Assembly: GCF_000336875.1 (NCBI RefSeq)
Contig: NZ_AOJK01000050.1
Location: 1 to 64,000, forward strand
DNA length: 64,000 nucleotides
Origin: Halorubrum californiense DSM 19288
GTDB lineage: Archaea; Halobacteriota; Halobacteria; Halobacteriales; Haloferacaceae
Direction: 5' to 3'
The notes below the pieces were generated by a model. The model saw only the letters and a list, made by a program, of their open reading frames with translations. It did no database searches and had not been told where the DNA came from. Shown here piece after piece: positions 33,720 through 43,465 of the stretch (the stretch's first letter is position 1; the number at the start of each line of letters is the position of its first letter). The position numbers were made by a program, and so were the translations under genes.

Positions 33720-34796
33720 CTACAGTCCGTACGCGACGCGCTCGCCGACGTCAAGCCCGTTCGCGAGGGCCGCGTGGAGTCGCCCCTCGCCCGCGACCCA
33801 GTCGCCGAGCAGGTACAGCCCCGCGTCGCGCGCCGAGTCGACGGGGCCGCGGTCGACGCCCGCGTCGGGGAGCGCGTAGCGCCACCCCTGGTGGTCCGTC
33901 CACGCAGGGTCCGCCAGCCGGTCGTCGCCGACGATGTCGGCGGCGTGGTTGGCGAGCGCGGCGACGTTCTCCGCGGGGTCGTCGTCGTAGTGCTCGGTCG
34001 ACCACGCACCGCTCGCTTGGACGACGAGCAGCGTCTCGCCGTCGGGGACGTGCCCGGCCTTACACTCCTCGCGCGAGATCCAGCCGACCGGGTGTTCCTT
34101 GTCGGTGTTGACGAGCGCGTAGTAGGGGACATCGAGCGCGAACGGGTATCGCAACACCGCGGTCCAGACGCTACCGTACGCGACGTCGCCGACCGCCTCG
34201 ACGAGCGTCTCGCGGAGCGGGTCGTCCCACTCGGCCGTCCGGAGCAGTTCCGCGGTCTGGGGGGCCGGCGGATTCAAGAGGAGGACATCGAACGGGCCGT
34301 GGGCCTCGCCGTCCGCGTCGTCGAGCTCCCACCGGGCGTCACCGTCATTCGCCCCACCGTCGGTGTCGCCCGCGCCGTCGACGCGCCGAACCGTCTCGAC
34401 GCGGGTGCGCCGGTGGACGGTCGCGTCGGTGCGACCGAAGAGGCGCTTCGCGATCTGGGTGAGCCCCCGGCGGTAGCTCCACTTGTGCTCGTCGGCGTCG
34501 CGGCCCGGGGACACCGTCCCGTCGGCGTCGAAGGTGTACACCGGCCCCGTCACCTCGACGAGCCCCTCGTCGTCGAGCGTCTCGGTGATCAGTTCGACGA
34601 CGCGGTCGTCGTCGCTCTTCAGGTAGTTCGCCCCGTAGTCGTACGTGAGATCGTCGTGGCGGCGGGTCGCCGCGCGCCCGCAGAGCCCGCCCGACTTCTC
34701 TAACACGGTCACGTCCGCGTCGGGCACGGTCCCGTCGATGACGAACGCCGCCGCGGCCGCCCCCGCGCCCGCGCCGACGATGCCTACGTCTGTCAC
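33720..34796 (-). CDS. FAD-dependent oxidoreductase (renalase/amine oxidase-like)
   Basis: 358 aa from a GTG at 34796; an upstream GTG at 34820 would add 8 residues. The N-terminus DVGIVGAGAGAAAAAF is an FAD-binding dinucleotide fold, followed by VLEKSGGLCGRAATRR and DYGANYLK, as in flavin amine oxidases and renalase. The C-terminus YLLGDWVAGEGRLHAALANG is the second FAD contact. The substrate is unknown. Confidence 0.85.
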   Translation of the reverse strand: MTDVGIVGAGAGAAAAAFVIDGTVPDADVTVLEKSGGLCGRAATRRHDDLTYDYGANYLKSDDDRVVELITETLDDEGLVEVTGPVYTFDADGTVSPGRDADEHKWSYRRGLTQIAKRLFGRTDATVHRRTRVETVRRVDGAGDTDGGANDGDARWELDDADGEAHGPFDVLLLNPPAPQTAELLRTAEWDDPLRETLVEAVGDVAYGSVWTAVLRYPFALDVPYYALVNTDKEHPVGWISREECKAGHVPDGETLLVVQASGAWSTEHYDDDPAENVAALANHAADIVGDDRLADPAWTDHQGWRYALPDAGVDRGPVDSARDAGLYLLGDWVAGEGRLHAALANGLDVGERVAYGL

Positions 34797-34889
34797 AGCG
34801 ATCGTAGGGGCCGGGACCACTTAACGGGTCGCGTGCGGCGGGAGAGAGGAGATCCTATCCGGGACGGCGACCCGGAGAGAGGGCCCCGA

Positions 34890-35387
34890 TCAGTCGTCGT
34901 CCGGACCGACGATCACGACCGGGACGTCGACGCCGCGCCGGACGCGGGTCGGGACCGGCTCGGGGTGGATCAGGCGGTCCAGCCCGGTGCGGCCGGCGGA
35001 GCCGACCACGACGAGGTCGGCGTCGTGGGCGGCGGCGAAGTCGATCGCCTCCCGGTGAGGCGTGCCGTAGCGGAACCACTTCTCGACGGGGACGCCGGCC
35101 GCCGCGCCGGCGGCCTCGGCGGCCTCCACGATCCGTTCGCCGTCGCGCTCGCGCCGCTCGACGAGCAGGTCCCAGTGCTCGGTGGTGTCGACGACGTAGA
35201 GCGCGTCGACCGCCGCCCCGTGGGCGGCCGCGAGGTCCACGGCGGTCGACACCGCCGCGTCGTCGCCGGCCCCGCCGGTCGTGACCGCGAGCACGCGCTC
35301 GAAGCGCCCCGTCTCGGGAGGCGACGCGGTGCGGTCGGCGTCACGGGGCGCGGTCGAGGGGTCGGCGGCGTTGACGTCGGTAGACAT
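34890..35387 (-). CDS. UspA-type universal stress protein
   Basis: 165 aa from the ATG at 35387. An acidic N-terminal extension of about 30 residues precedes the fold. VLAVTTGGAGDDAAVSTAVDL and LVVVGSAGRTGLDRLI match Usp. The last half of the ATP loop is altered (IHPEPVPTRV where GS would be expected). It lies 93 bp upstream of the FAD oxidoreductase on the same strand. Confidence 0.85.
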   Translation of the reverse strand: MSTDVNAADPSTAPRDADRTASPPETGRFERVLAVTTGGAGDDAAVSTAVDLAAAHGAAVDALYVVDTTEHWDLLVERRERDGERIVEAAEAAGAAAGVPVEKWFRYGTPHREAIDFAAAHDADLVVVGSAGRTGLDRLIHPEPVPTRVRRGVDVPVVIVGPDDD

Positions 35388-35658
35388 GGGATTGATGCGG
35401 GCCGCCACTTGGACGCCCGCGAAGTACGAATACCACTTCGAGCGGACTCCTCTTAACAATTTTCGACAGGATAGACAATTATCATAATTTATCCGCGGGC
35501 GCGCCGCCGGCCGGTCGGCGGGGGCTCGCCTCCAACGACGCGTTTTAATCGGTCAGTCCAGACAGTCCCGGTACGAACGCGACCGGCGGTCCCGGCGTCG
35601 CGGCCCGAGAGACACGACATGACACCGACCACCACCACGCGATCGACGGACGGGGACG

Positions 35659-36990
35659 ATGGCTGACGACGGGGCGGACGGCGGCGCCGCGGGCGACGAG
35701 TCGAGCGGGGGAATGGACTACGCCGCGCGCGCGGCCGACACCCTCGGCTTCTCGCGCTGGTGGCAGATCGCCGCCGCGGCCGGGATGATGGCCGCGGTGA
35801 GCCCGTACCAGTACGTCTGGTCGTCCATCTCGCCGGCGCTCTCGGAGAGCCTCGACATCGCGCTGCCCGCCCTGGGGGCGGTGTTCTCCTTTTACGTCGT
35901 GTTCCAGTCGCTCTCGCAGTTCCCCGCCGGCAAGTGGCGCGACAGCCGCGGCCCGGGCGCGCTCACCTTCCTCGCGGCGCTGCTCGCGGGCGGGGGGTAC
36001 ATCGGGCTCGCGTACGCGACGAGCCTCTGGCAGCTGTACCTGCTGTACTCGCTCGGGGCGGTCGGCGTCGGCATCGTCTACACCGTCGCGGTGAACACCG
36101 CGGTCAAGTGGTTCCCCGACCGCACGGGGCTGACGACCGGCGTCGGGACGATGGCGTTCGCGGCCGGGAGCGCCCTGGTGGTCCCGTACGTGCGGGCGAA
36201 CGACTCCGCGGCGGCGTACAGCGGGGTGCTCCGCAACATCGGGATCGGCATCCTCGTCGTGACGCTCGTCGGATCGTTCCTCCTCCGGGACCCGCCGACG
36301 GACTGGCTGGACCGCGCGGGCGACGACGACGACGGCGACGACGAGGGGCTCGCCGCCTCGATCCGCGGACGGAACTACTCGACGCGCGAGATGCTCTCGA
36401 CGTGGCAGTTCTGGCTGCTGTACGCGATGTTCATCGCGATGGCGAGCGCGGACCTCCTCGTCATCGCCAACGTGGTCCGGTTCGCGGAGAACTTCGGGCT
36501 CGCGGCGCTGATCGCGACGCTGTCTGCGACGCTCCTCCCGATCGCCGCGGGGGTCTCGCGGCTGATCCTCGGCGAGGCGACCGACCGGTTCGACCGCAAG
36601 CGCGTGATGGCCGGCTCGTTCCTCCTCGCCGGGCTGTTCCGGGTCGGGCTCGTGGCCGCCGGCGAGGCGGGCAACGGGGCGGTCTTCGTCGCGTCCGTCC
36701 TCGGCGCGATGTTCTTCTCCTCGCCGCTGTACGTGTTCTTCCCGTCGATGCTGGCCGACTACTACGGCGCGGCCAACTCCTCGGGCAACTACGCGGTCCT
36801 GTACACCGCGAAGGTCGGCGGCGGCGTCTTCTCCGGCACCGTCGCGGGGTACCTCGTCGCGACCCTCGGGTGGACGCCGACGTTCGCCCTCGGCGGCGCG
36901 CTGGCGGTGGCCGCGGGGCTGGCGGTGTTCGTCCTCCGGCCGCCGAGCGGATCGGGGCTGGAATCGGCAGAGCCGTCGACCGCGGACTGA
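35659..36990 (+). CDS. MFS transporter, OFA (oxalate/formate antiporter) type
   Basis: A 443-aa protein with twelve predicted membrane helices in two halves, separated by an acidic loop (about residues 215-235, DDDDGDDEG). The WWQIAAAAGMMAAVSPYQYVWSS start and KWRDSRGPGALTF loop resemble OFA-type carriers. It probably exchanges a small anion such as an organic acid. A TTTTAAT element near 35543-35549 may be part of its promoter. Confidence 0.82.
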   Translation: MADDGADGGAAGDESSGGMDYAARAADTLGFSRWWQIAAAAGMMAAVSPYQYVWSSISPALSESLDIALPALGAVFSFYVVFQSLSQFPAGKWRDSRGPGALTFLAALLAGGGYIGLAYATSLWQLYLLYSLGAVGVGIVYTVAVNTAVKWFPDRTGLTTGVGTMAFAAGSALVVPYVRANDSAAAYSGVLRNIGIGILVVTLVGSFLLRDPPTDWLDRAGDDDDGDDEGLAASIRGRNYSTREMLSTWQFWLLYAMFIAMASADLLVIANVVRFAENFGLAALIATLSATLLPIAAGVSRLILGEATDRFDRKRVMAGSFLLAGLFRVGLVAAGEAGNGAVFVASVLGAMFFSSPLYVFFPSMLADYYGAANSSGNYAVLYTAKVGGGVFSGTVAGYLVATLGWTPTFALGGALAVAAGLAVFVLRPPSGSGLESAEPSTAD

Positions 36991-37045
36991 CGGTCGCCGA
37001 CCCCGACGAACGCCCCGGATCGGGTCTCCGGCGATCGCCGGCGGT

Positions 37046-37654
37046 TCACCGAAGCGTCCCCACCAGCGCGTAGAACGGATCTTCGCCCGGCCGCTCGGCG
37101 ATCCGCTCCGCGACGTCGAAGCCGCCGGCCGCGAGGTAGCGCTCGACGAGGTCGGCGCGCTCGTCCATCGAGGCGGCCCGCCACGCGCGGACGGCCTTCG
37201 TCGGGAACATCCGGTTCGAGAAGCTCACCACGACCGTCCCGCCGGGCGCGAGGACGCGGGCGAACTCCGCGAACGTGGGCCCGGGGTACTGGAGGTACTG
37301 GACCGACAGCGCACAGCAGACGACGTCGAAGGAATCGTCAGAAAACGGGAGCGACTGATCCGCGTTGAGGTCGCTCACGACGAACTCGTCGAGACGGTCG
37401 TTCGCGGCCAGTTCGGCCTCGTTGAGCCCGTGGCCGACGACGCGCTCGTAGTCGGTGTCGGGCAGGTGCGAGACCCAGCTGCTCATCGCGTCGAGGACGC
37501 GGTCGCCGGGCTCGGTCACGGACGCGTACAGCGCCGTCAGCCGGTCGAGGAACGCGTCGGCGGCGTGGGTGACGAACCGCGGCTCGTCGTAGAACGTCTC
37601 GTCCGGGCGGTCGTCGCGTTTGCGTCGGTCGCGGTCCGAGAGGACGGTCGTCAC
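37046..37654 (-). CDS. Class I SAM-dependent methyltransferase
   Basis: 202 aa with a GTG start at 37654. Motif I is weak (DRVLDAMSSWVSHLP), motif IV is FDVVCCALSVQYL, and VLAPGGTVVVSFSNR follows. Motif I has lost the usual GxGxG, so its binding of SAM may differ. Function unknown. Confidence 0.75.
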   Translation of the reverse strand: MTTVLSDRDRRKRDDRPDETFYDEPRFVTHAADAFLDRLTALYASVTEPGDRVLDAMSSWVSHLPDTDYERVVGHGLNEAELAANDRLDEFVVSDLNADQSLPFSDDSFDVVCCALSVQYLQYPGPTFAEFARVLAPGGTVVVSFSNRMFPTKAVRAWRAASMDERADLVERYLAAGGFDVAERIAERPGEDPFYALVGTLR

Positions 37655-37869
37655 GGTGCCGGAACGCGGGGCGCCGGAGGCAAGAGACCGTCGCCGCTCG
37701 CGTCGAGAGCGCGGTTCGCGAGCGCTCGCGAGCGGCGACGGTCCGCCAGCAGCGATGTAGAAGCGAGCGACCGGGACTTCGGAACCGTTCGTCGCCGAAC
37801 CGTCAGCGACTATTTATAACTCCGCGTCGGGTCGGAAAGGCTCAACACCCGGCCCGGCGAACGCGAGGT

Positions 37870-38421
37870 ATGCGCACCCCGCTCGCGGCCGCCGGGCTCG
37901 TCGCGCTCGGCCTCCTCCTGATGGCGAACCCCCTGTTCCTCCCCGTCTCCGTCGACGAGCCGGACCCCGCCTACACGCACACCGTCCAGCCGGTGGGGGA
38001 GGGGTCTGTCGCCGGTATCGAATCGCCCGTGACAGGCGTGGAGAACGGTCCAAGTGGGCAAAACGGGTCGAACGGATCGAACGCGTCGGACGCGGTCGTC
38101 GCGTACGACGACCTCTCGCCCGACGCCCGCGCGGCGTTCGACCGGGCTCGCGACGCGCCCGAGGGCGGGTTCGGCGTCGAGGACCCGGACGAGCGGGTCG
38201 AGTCGCTGGCGTACCCCGCGGAGCCGACGCTCGGGGACGGGCTGCTGATCGTCGAGCGCGCCGGCGAGCGGTACGAGTTCTGGACCCGGACCGTCGAGCG
38301 CGAACCGGGCGCGGTGGTCGCGCAGCGCGTCTTTCTCCAGCCGGTCGCGTTCCTCGTCGGGTTCCTCGCGGTCGTCGCCGGCGCCGCGGTCGCGCTGCGA
38401 GGGCGGCTCGGGGAAGAGTGA
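37870..38421 (+). CDS. Membrane-anchored extracellular hypothetical protein
   Basis: A 183-aa protein with an N-terminal hydrophobic segment (LAAAGLVALGLLLMANPLFL) and a C-terminal one (LVGFLAVVAGAAVAL), enclosing an acidic domain. NGSNGSNAS near residues 65-73 offers several N-glycosylation sites, so the loop is probably outside. Reminiscent of haloarchaeal surface proteins of unknown function. Confidence 0.62.
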   Translation: MRTPLAAAGLVALGLLLMANPLFLPVSVDEPDPAYTHTVQPVGEGSVAGIESPVTGVENGPSGQNGSNGSNASDAVVAYDDLSPDARAAFDRARDAPEGGFGVEDPDERVESLAYPAEPTLGDGLLIVERAGERYEFWTRTVEREPGAVVAQRVFLQPVAFLVGFLAVVAGAAVALRGRLGEE

Positions 38422-38465
38422 CGACCCGGCGGTCGGCGCAGCGGCGGATCGCCGCGCCGGCGACC

Positions 38466-39509
38466 TCAGTCCTCGGCCGCCGGCGTCGGCTGCCCCACCG
38501 GCTCGGGCGCGTCGCCCGCCTCGATCGCGCGGCGGGTCGGCTCGCCGATCTCGACGAGGTGACACAGGGGGTTGCCGGGGTAGACCACCGGGTTCTCCAG
38601 CAGGCCGATCAGGAGCCCGGTGAACGGGGCCTCGACCGCGACCGCGTCCTCCTTGAACGGGTTGGTGATCGTCGCGATTTGGTCGCCCTCGCGGACGAGC
38701 GAGCCGCTCTCGAAGTGGGTGTCGACGATGCCGCCGGAGTCGGCGCGCAGCCACGTCTTCTCGCCCGCGCCGGCGACGATGGTGCGCCAGCCGGGCCAGC
38801 GCACCGTGTCGGCCTCCAGGAGGCCGTACTCCGCGAAGACGGAGCGGACGCCGGCGAGCGCGTCGTCGATCAGCGGGCGCTGGAACCGGTGGGCCTCGCC
38901 CATCTCGATGGTGATCGTGGGGATGCCGGCGTCGGTCGCCTCGCCGCGGAGGGTGCCGCTCGGGCCGTCGCTGTCGATGACGACCTTGGAACCGAACGCC
39001 AGCGCGAGCCGGTGGACCGCCTCGTCGGTCATGTCCGCGCGGACGTGGAGCATGTTCGTCCGGCCGCGGGTGGAGGTGTGGAAGTCGAGCCCGAAGTCGC
39101 ACGGAGCGATGAAGTTCTCGTAGATCTGGTGGGCCATCCGCTTCGAGCTCGTGGAACCGGACTTGCCGGGGAACGACCGGTTCAGGTCGCGGTCGTAGAC
39201 GGGGAGGTAGCGCTGCTGGGCGATGAAGCCGGGCACGTTGAGGACAGGGAGACAGACGAGGGTGCCCGCGAGTTCAGAAAGGTCCCACTCGTGGGCGACC
39301 TCGCGGACGACCTCGATCCCGTTGAGTTCGTCGCCGTGTGCCGCGGCGGTGAGGAAGGCGGTCGGCCCGTCGCGCTCGCCGTTGACGATGGTCACCGGGA
39401 TCCGCACGGGGTCGCCGAGGTACGTCTCGCTGATCCCGTAGCGGATGTTCTGCGTGTCGCCGGGCGGAACCGCCCCGCCGTTGTACGTGAACGCCCGGTC
39501 GTCGCTCAT
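38466..39509 (-). CDS. Succinylglutamate desuccinylase/aspartoacylase family deacylase
   Basis: 347 aa from the ATG at 39509. The zinc ligands H58 and E61 (AAAHGDELNG) and H144 (LDFHTS) and the substrate motif DRDLNRSFPG are those of the M14 AstE/ASPA group. It should hydrolyse an N-acyl amino acid or a related amide. It is divergent from the RimK-type gene, with about 110 bp between them. In other organisms RimK-like ligases make N-acetylaspartyl-glutamate and aspartoacylases cut related molecules, so a make/break pair is possible. Confidence 0.88.
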   Translation of the reverse strand: MSDDRAFTYNGGAVPPGDTQNIRYGISETYLGDPVRIPVTIVNGERDGPTAFLTAAAHGDELNGIEVVREVAHEWDLSELAGTLVCLPVLNVPGFIAQQRYLPVYDRDLNRSFPGKSGSTSSKRMAHQIYENFIAPCDFGLDFHTSTRGRTNMLHVRADMTDEAVHRLALAFGSKVVIDSDGPSGTLRGEATDAGIPTITIEMGEAHRFQRPLIDDALAGVRSVFAEYGLLEADTVRWPGWRTIVAGAGEKTWLRADSGGIVDTHFESGSLVREGDQIATITNPFKEDAVAVEAPFTGLLIGLLENPVVYPGNPLCHLVEIGEPTRRAIEAGDAPEPVGQPTPAAED

Positions 39510-39619
39510 GGCGGAGCGGAACACGGCGTCGGCTATATATATGGCGACCCGAGCGCCCGGCCACCCGATCCGCCGAACCGATCGGCGCGTCTTTTAGGTC
39601 GGCCCACGCAGGGTGAGGT

Positions 39620-40975
39620 ATGAGTTCGGACTCCGTTCGGGTGGGAGTGCTGTCGCTGCACAACAGCAAGGAGACGAAAGCGATCTGCAACGCGGTCGAG
39701 GACCTCGGCCACGAGCCCGTGTGGCTCCGAGAGGAGAACGCGGCGGTCAGCGTCGAGGACGGGGACGTCTCCGTCGAGCCCGCGGTCGACGTGATCGCGA
39801 ACCGCCTCCTCCTCTCGAACACCGACCAGCCCGCGGAGCTGCTGGGACTGGCGACGACGTTCGAGCGGATCCGGCCGATGTTGAACGAGCCGAACGCGGT
39901 GCTGGCGTCGATCCACAAGTTCGCCACGGCGGCGACGCTCGCGGACTGGAACATCCGCGTGCCGGACGCGCTGCTGGCGCTGTCGAACGACCGACTCAAC
40001 GAGGGCCGCGAGCGGTTCGGCGACGTGGGCGTGTACAAGACCGCCATCGGCACCCACGGCGGCGGGACGTGGAAGGTGGACCTCACCGAGCGCGTGAACC
40101 CGAAGGTCGGGAACCGGCAGGCGTTCCTCCAGCAGCTGATCGACCGCGACGACGAGAAGCACCGCGACCTGCGGGTGTACATCGTGGGCGACGAGATCGT
40201 CGGGTCGATGTACCGCTACGCGCCCGAGGGCGACTGGCGCACCAACGTCGCGCTGGGCGGCGCCGTCGAGGACGCCACCGACGACATGCCGCAGGAGGCC
40301 GCCGACACGGCCCTCTACGCGGCCGAAGTCATGGACCTCGACTACGCCGGCGTCGACCTCGTCGAGGGGTACGACGGCTGGTACGTCCTCGAAGTCAACC
40401 CCACGGCCGGGTTCAAGGGCCTGTTCGAGGCGACCGGCACGAGCCCCGCCCCGCACATCGCGAAGCTGGCGATCGAGAGGGTCGGCGGCGAGGTCGACGA
40501 CGAGGCGGTCGAGCGCGTCGCCGCGACCCTCGACGACTCGCGGCCCTCCTGCGCGCCGGCGCCGAAGCCGAGTTCGACCGAGCAGCCCGACATCGGCTAC
40601 ATCGAGGAGGTCGTCGTCACCGGCACCTCCGGCTCCACGCAGGCGCTCGCGAAGTCGGACACGGGCGCGACGCGGACGAGCATCGACACCCAGTTGGCCG
40701 CCGAGATCGGCGCCGGCCCGATCAAGAGCATGACGCGCGTCAAGTCGGGCAGCGTGAAGGGCGGGAAGGCCCGGCCGGTCGTCGACCTCGTCATCGGTAT
40801 CGGCGGGAACCAGCACACCGTCACCGCGAGCGTCGAGGACCGCGGGCACATGGAGTACCCGCTGCTGCTCGGCCGCGACATCCTCACCGACTACCGGGTC
40901 GACGTTCGCCGGCGCGCCGACACCGACGAGGCGGAGCGCGACGAAGCGGGCGAGATCCTCGAAGAAGAGGAGTAG
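39620..40975 (+). CDS. RimK-type ATP-grasp ligase fused to a RimB-like retropepsin domain
   Basis: A 451-aa protein in two parts. Residues about 1-310 form a RimK/LysX ATP-grasp ligase: DVIANRLLLS, HKFATAATLADWNIRVPD, VYKTAIGTHGGGTWKV (P-loop-like), VLEVNPTAGFKG (metal-binding E and N). Residues about 325-440 form the RimK-associated, retropepsin-like aspartic protease domain (ALAKSDTGATRTSI with catalytic D-T-G, then YPLLLGRDILTD). Bacterial RimK adds Glu to the S6 C-terminus and RimB is its separate partner. The fusion implies that tight coupling. The target in archaea is unknown. Confidence 0.88.
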   Translation: MSSDSVRVGVLSLHNSKETKAICNAVEDLGHEPVWLREENAAVSVEDGDVSVEPAVDVIANRLLLSNTDQPAELLGLATTFERIRPMLNEPNAVLASIHKFATAATLADWNIRVPDALLALSNDRLNEGRERFGDVGVYKTAIGTHGGGTWKVDLTERVNPKVGNRQAFLQQLIDRDDEKHRDLRVYIVGDEIVGSMYRYAPEGDWRTNVALGGAVEDATDDMPQEAADTALYAAEVMDLDYAGVDLVEGYDGWYVLEVNPTAGFKGLFEATGTSPAPHIAKLAIERVGGEVDDEAVERVAATLDDSRPSCAPAPKPSSTEQPDIGYIEEVVVTGTSGSTQALAKSDTGATRTSIDTQLAAEIGAGPIKSMTRVKSGSVKGGKARPVVDLVIGIGGNQHTVTASVEDRGHMEYPLLLGRDILTDYRVDVRRRADTDEAERDEAGEILEEEE

Positions 40976-41007
40976 ACGCAGCGATCGGCCGACGATAGAG
41001 AATCAGT

Positions 41008-41318
41008 TGCGGTGGCGCGTGCCGGCGAGGCCGCCTCGCGGCCGAGCAGCACGCGCGAGGTCGCCGGCGCGTAGCGCCGGCTGCCAGAGAATCTTCGACT
41101 CTCGCTGGACGCGGTGAGCGCTCGAAGAGCGCGAACCGCGAGGCTGGGGAGGCGTGAGGTGCGGGGCTGTGCGGTGCGGGGTGGGACTCGAAGGGGCAGT
41201 CGCGAGGGCGAAGCACGGCGACGCAAGTACCGCAGCGAGGGAGCGCAAGCGACCGAGCGAGGAACGCAGCAAGCCGCGAGAGCCGTCGCGACTGGGGCTT
41301 CGGCGGTGGTTTCGGCCA
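41008..41318 (+). repeat. GC-rich dispersed element, copy 1
   Basis: The gap 40976-41457 holds no gene. From TGCGGTGGCGCGTGCC (41008-41023) to about 41318 it carries hairpin-forming GC-rich sequence that recurs, in reverse complement, at 58099-58344. Shared blocks include 19 identical bases, AGGCTGGGGAGGCGTGAGG (41141-41159), and a Lys-free tract of CGCAAG/GAGCG words around 41210-41280. It starts 33 bp after the RimK fusion stop. Confidence 0.75.
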
Positions 41319-41457
41319 ATCTGCCCTCGCTCAGTGATCGGCCAGTCAGTTGGCTTTCGGTACCGCTCCCGTCGGAACCGATTTCAACACATCTCACGAC
41401 TCCTCTCACGTAGTCGGCCCGAAACCCGTATGCCCGCGCGACCGCAACCCGCCACTG

Positions 41458-42468
41458 ATGGAGTGCGACAAGTGCGGAGCCGACGCGATCCACCACGCCG
41501 CCTACTCCGGGGCGCACCTCTGTGGCGAACACCTCCGGCAGTCGGTCGAGAAGCGGGTGAAGCGTCGGGTCCGCGAGGACGGCCTCCTCGATCCGGACGC
41601 GACGCCAGACGACCCCGACCGGTGGGTGATCGGGCTCTCCGGGGGGAAAGACAGCGTCGCCCTGACGCGGATCCTCGACGACGTGTTCGGGAAGGACCCC
41701 CGCGTGGAGATGCTCGCGCTGACGATCCACGAGGGGATCGAGGGGTACCGCGACGCCAGCGTCGACGCCTGCGTCGAGTTGGCCGACGAGCTCTCCCTGC
41801 GGCACGAGCTCGTCTCCTACGAGGAGGAGTTCGACGTGCGCATGGACGACGTCGTCGAGGACGACCCCGAGAACATGGCCGCCTGCGCGTACTGCGGCGT
41901 GTTCCGCCGCGACCTCCTCGAGAAGTACGCCGCCGAGTTCGACGCCGACAAGCTGCTCACCGGCCACAACCTCGACGACGAGGCGCAGACGGCGATGATG
42001 AACTTCCTCGAAGGCGACGTGCGGCAGGTGGCGAAACACTTCGACGCCTCGCTCGGCCCCTTCGACGAGCGCGAGGCCACCGACGCGTTCGTCCCGCGCG
42101 CCAAGCCGCTCCGCGACGTACCCGAAAAGGAAATCGCCCTGTACTGCCACGTCCGCGACCTCCCGACGCACATGGCCGAGTGCCCCCACGCCGAGGAGGC
42201 GTACCGCGGCGAGATCCAGTCGACGATCCACGAACTCGAAGAGAACCACCCCGGCGCGCGCCACTCGATCATGGCCGGCTACGAGGAGCTGTCCGCGCTC
42301 GCGGCCGACGCCTACCGCGGGGGCGACGGAGACGATGCCGACGGGGACGACGCCGGCGGCGACAGCGAGAGTTCCGCCCTCCGCGAGTGCGAGCGCTGCG
42401 GCTCGAAGACGAGCCGCGACGTCTGTCGGAAGTGCCGGCTGCTCGACTCGATCGAGGCGGCGACCTGA
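41458..42468 (+). CDS. ncsA: tRNA 2-thiolation protein NcsA (Ncs6/TtuA family)
   Basis: 336 aa from the ATG at 41458. An N-terminal CDKCG/LCGEH zinc site, the PP-loop LSGGKDS (residues 60-66), CAYCG in the middle, LLTGHNLDDEAQT, and a C-terminal CERCG/CRKC zinc site give the TtuA/Ncs6 layout. It adenylates the target uridine of tRNA and sulfurtransfer follows, with SAMP-type ubiquitin-like proteins as sulfur donors in haloarchaea. A low-complexity Asp/Gly linker precedes the last zinc site. Confidence 0.9.
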   Translation: MECDKCGADAIHHAAYSGAHLCGEHLRQSVEKRVKRRVREDGLLDPDATPDDPDRWVIGLSGGKDSVALTRILDDVFGKDPRVEMLALTIHEGIEGYRDASVDACVELADELSLRHELVSYEEEFDVRMDDVVEDDPENMAACAYCGVFRRDLLEKYAAEFDADKLLTGHNLDDEAQTAMMNFLEGDVRQVAKHFDASLGPFDEREATDAFVPRAKPLRDVPEKEIALYCHVRDLPTHMAECPHAEEAYRGEIQSTIHELEENHPGARHSIMAGYEELSALAADAYRGGDGDDADGDDAGGDSESSALRECERCGSKTSRDVCRKCRLLDSIEAAT

Positions 42469-42514
42469 CCGGAGCGCCGTTCACCTGCTGCGGTCGACGT
42501 GATCGGAGCGCCGC

Positions 42515-43465
42515 TCAAACGTCGCCGTCGACGCGGCCGACGAGGTCGAGTTGGTGGGTGAGGTAGACGAGCGCGCCGGATTTCACCTGTCCGCGGCGAG
42601 TTTCGAGCCACGCGTCGAGGTCGGCGGCCGAGACGCCGTTCGTCTCACCCCCCTCGGCGGCGATCACCTCGCCGACCGCCGTCTCGACGGTGTCCAGAAT
42701 GTGTCTGAGGAAGACCGCCTCGTCGCCCGGATAGCCCCCCTCCCCGTCGGCGGGACGCACGATCCAGTCGGAGCCGGCGACCCCGAGGAGCGTCGAGCCG
42801 TCCGCCTCGCGAAGGCGCGCGAGCGCGGCGCCGCCGGCGCGGCTGTCCCCGCCCGGCTTCTCGTCCATGTGCCGGTGGTACAGCCGCTCGATCGCCCGGT
42901 CATCGGGATGCGCCGGGCGGAACCGGGTCCCGCCGTCGAAGGTGATCGGGAAGTAGTAGGTCCCGCCGGGCGCCAGCGCGCCGAGCAGCGGGTCGAGCCG
43001 GTCGAACCCGAGTACGTCCAGCAGCGCCATCCCGATCAGCGCGTCGGCCTCGCCCGGGTGTTCCGCGGCGTACGCGGCCGCGTCGGCGGCGACGGGCTCG
43101 ACGGTCACGGCGCGCTCGCCCGCCTCGAAGACGAGCCCGCCGGCAGCGTCAGCCGAGCCGGAGACGGCGGCGTCGGACCGGCCCGCAGCCCACTCCCGGA
43201 GGAACGGCTCGGCTCCGGCGAGCGTCTCGGCGTCGCGGTCGACGGCGACGTAGCGCGTCTCGCCCGGCGGGAGGACCCCCCAGTCGATCAGCCGGGCGAC
43301 CATCGTCCCGACGCCGGCGCCGACCTCCAAGACGCGGAGCGGCCCCTCCGTCGCGGCGGCTCGCTCCGCCAGCCGCTCGCGGAGCGTCCCGACGAGGCGT
43401 CGGTCGAGCGCCCGGTCGTCGACGGTGCGCTTCGCTCGGAGGTAACGCCGGAAGGAGTCCGTCAC
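42515..43465 (-). CDS. SAM-dependent methyltransferase, end of the GT/PTPS operon
   Basis: 316 aa with a GTG start at 43465 that overlaps the glycosyltransferase stop (GTGA). Motif I is RVLEVGAGVGTMVARL; ADALIGMALLDVLGF and LGALAPGGTYYFPITFDG follow. The protein is longer than most small methyltransferases, and the C-terminal half includes DEKPGGDSRAGG, of unknown meaning. The overlaps with GT and PTPS genes imply one pathway. Substrate unknown. Confidence 0.82.
   Translation of the reverse strand: MTDSFRRYLRAKRTVDDRALDRRLVGTLRERLAERAAATEGPLRVLEVGAGVGTMVARLIDWGVLPPGETRYVAVDRDAETLAGAEPFLREWAAGRSDAAVSGSADAAGGLVFEAGERAVTVEPVAADAAAYAAEHPGEADALIGMALLDVLGFDRLDPLLGALAPGGTYYFPITFDGGTRFRPAHPDDRAIERLYHRHMDEKPGGDSRAGGAALARLREADGSTLLGVAGSDWIVRPADGEGGYPGDEAVFLRHILDTVETAVGEVIAAEGGETNGVSAADLDAWLETRRGQVKSGALVYLTHQLDLVGRVDGDV

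Noticed and set aside
37680-37735. GC-rich hairpin-like stretch (GAGCGCGGTTCGCGAGCGCTCGCGAGCG)
   Set aside because: Short alternating GC words form many weak hairpins in this genome; nothing ties it to a function.
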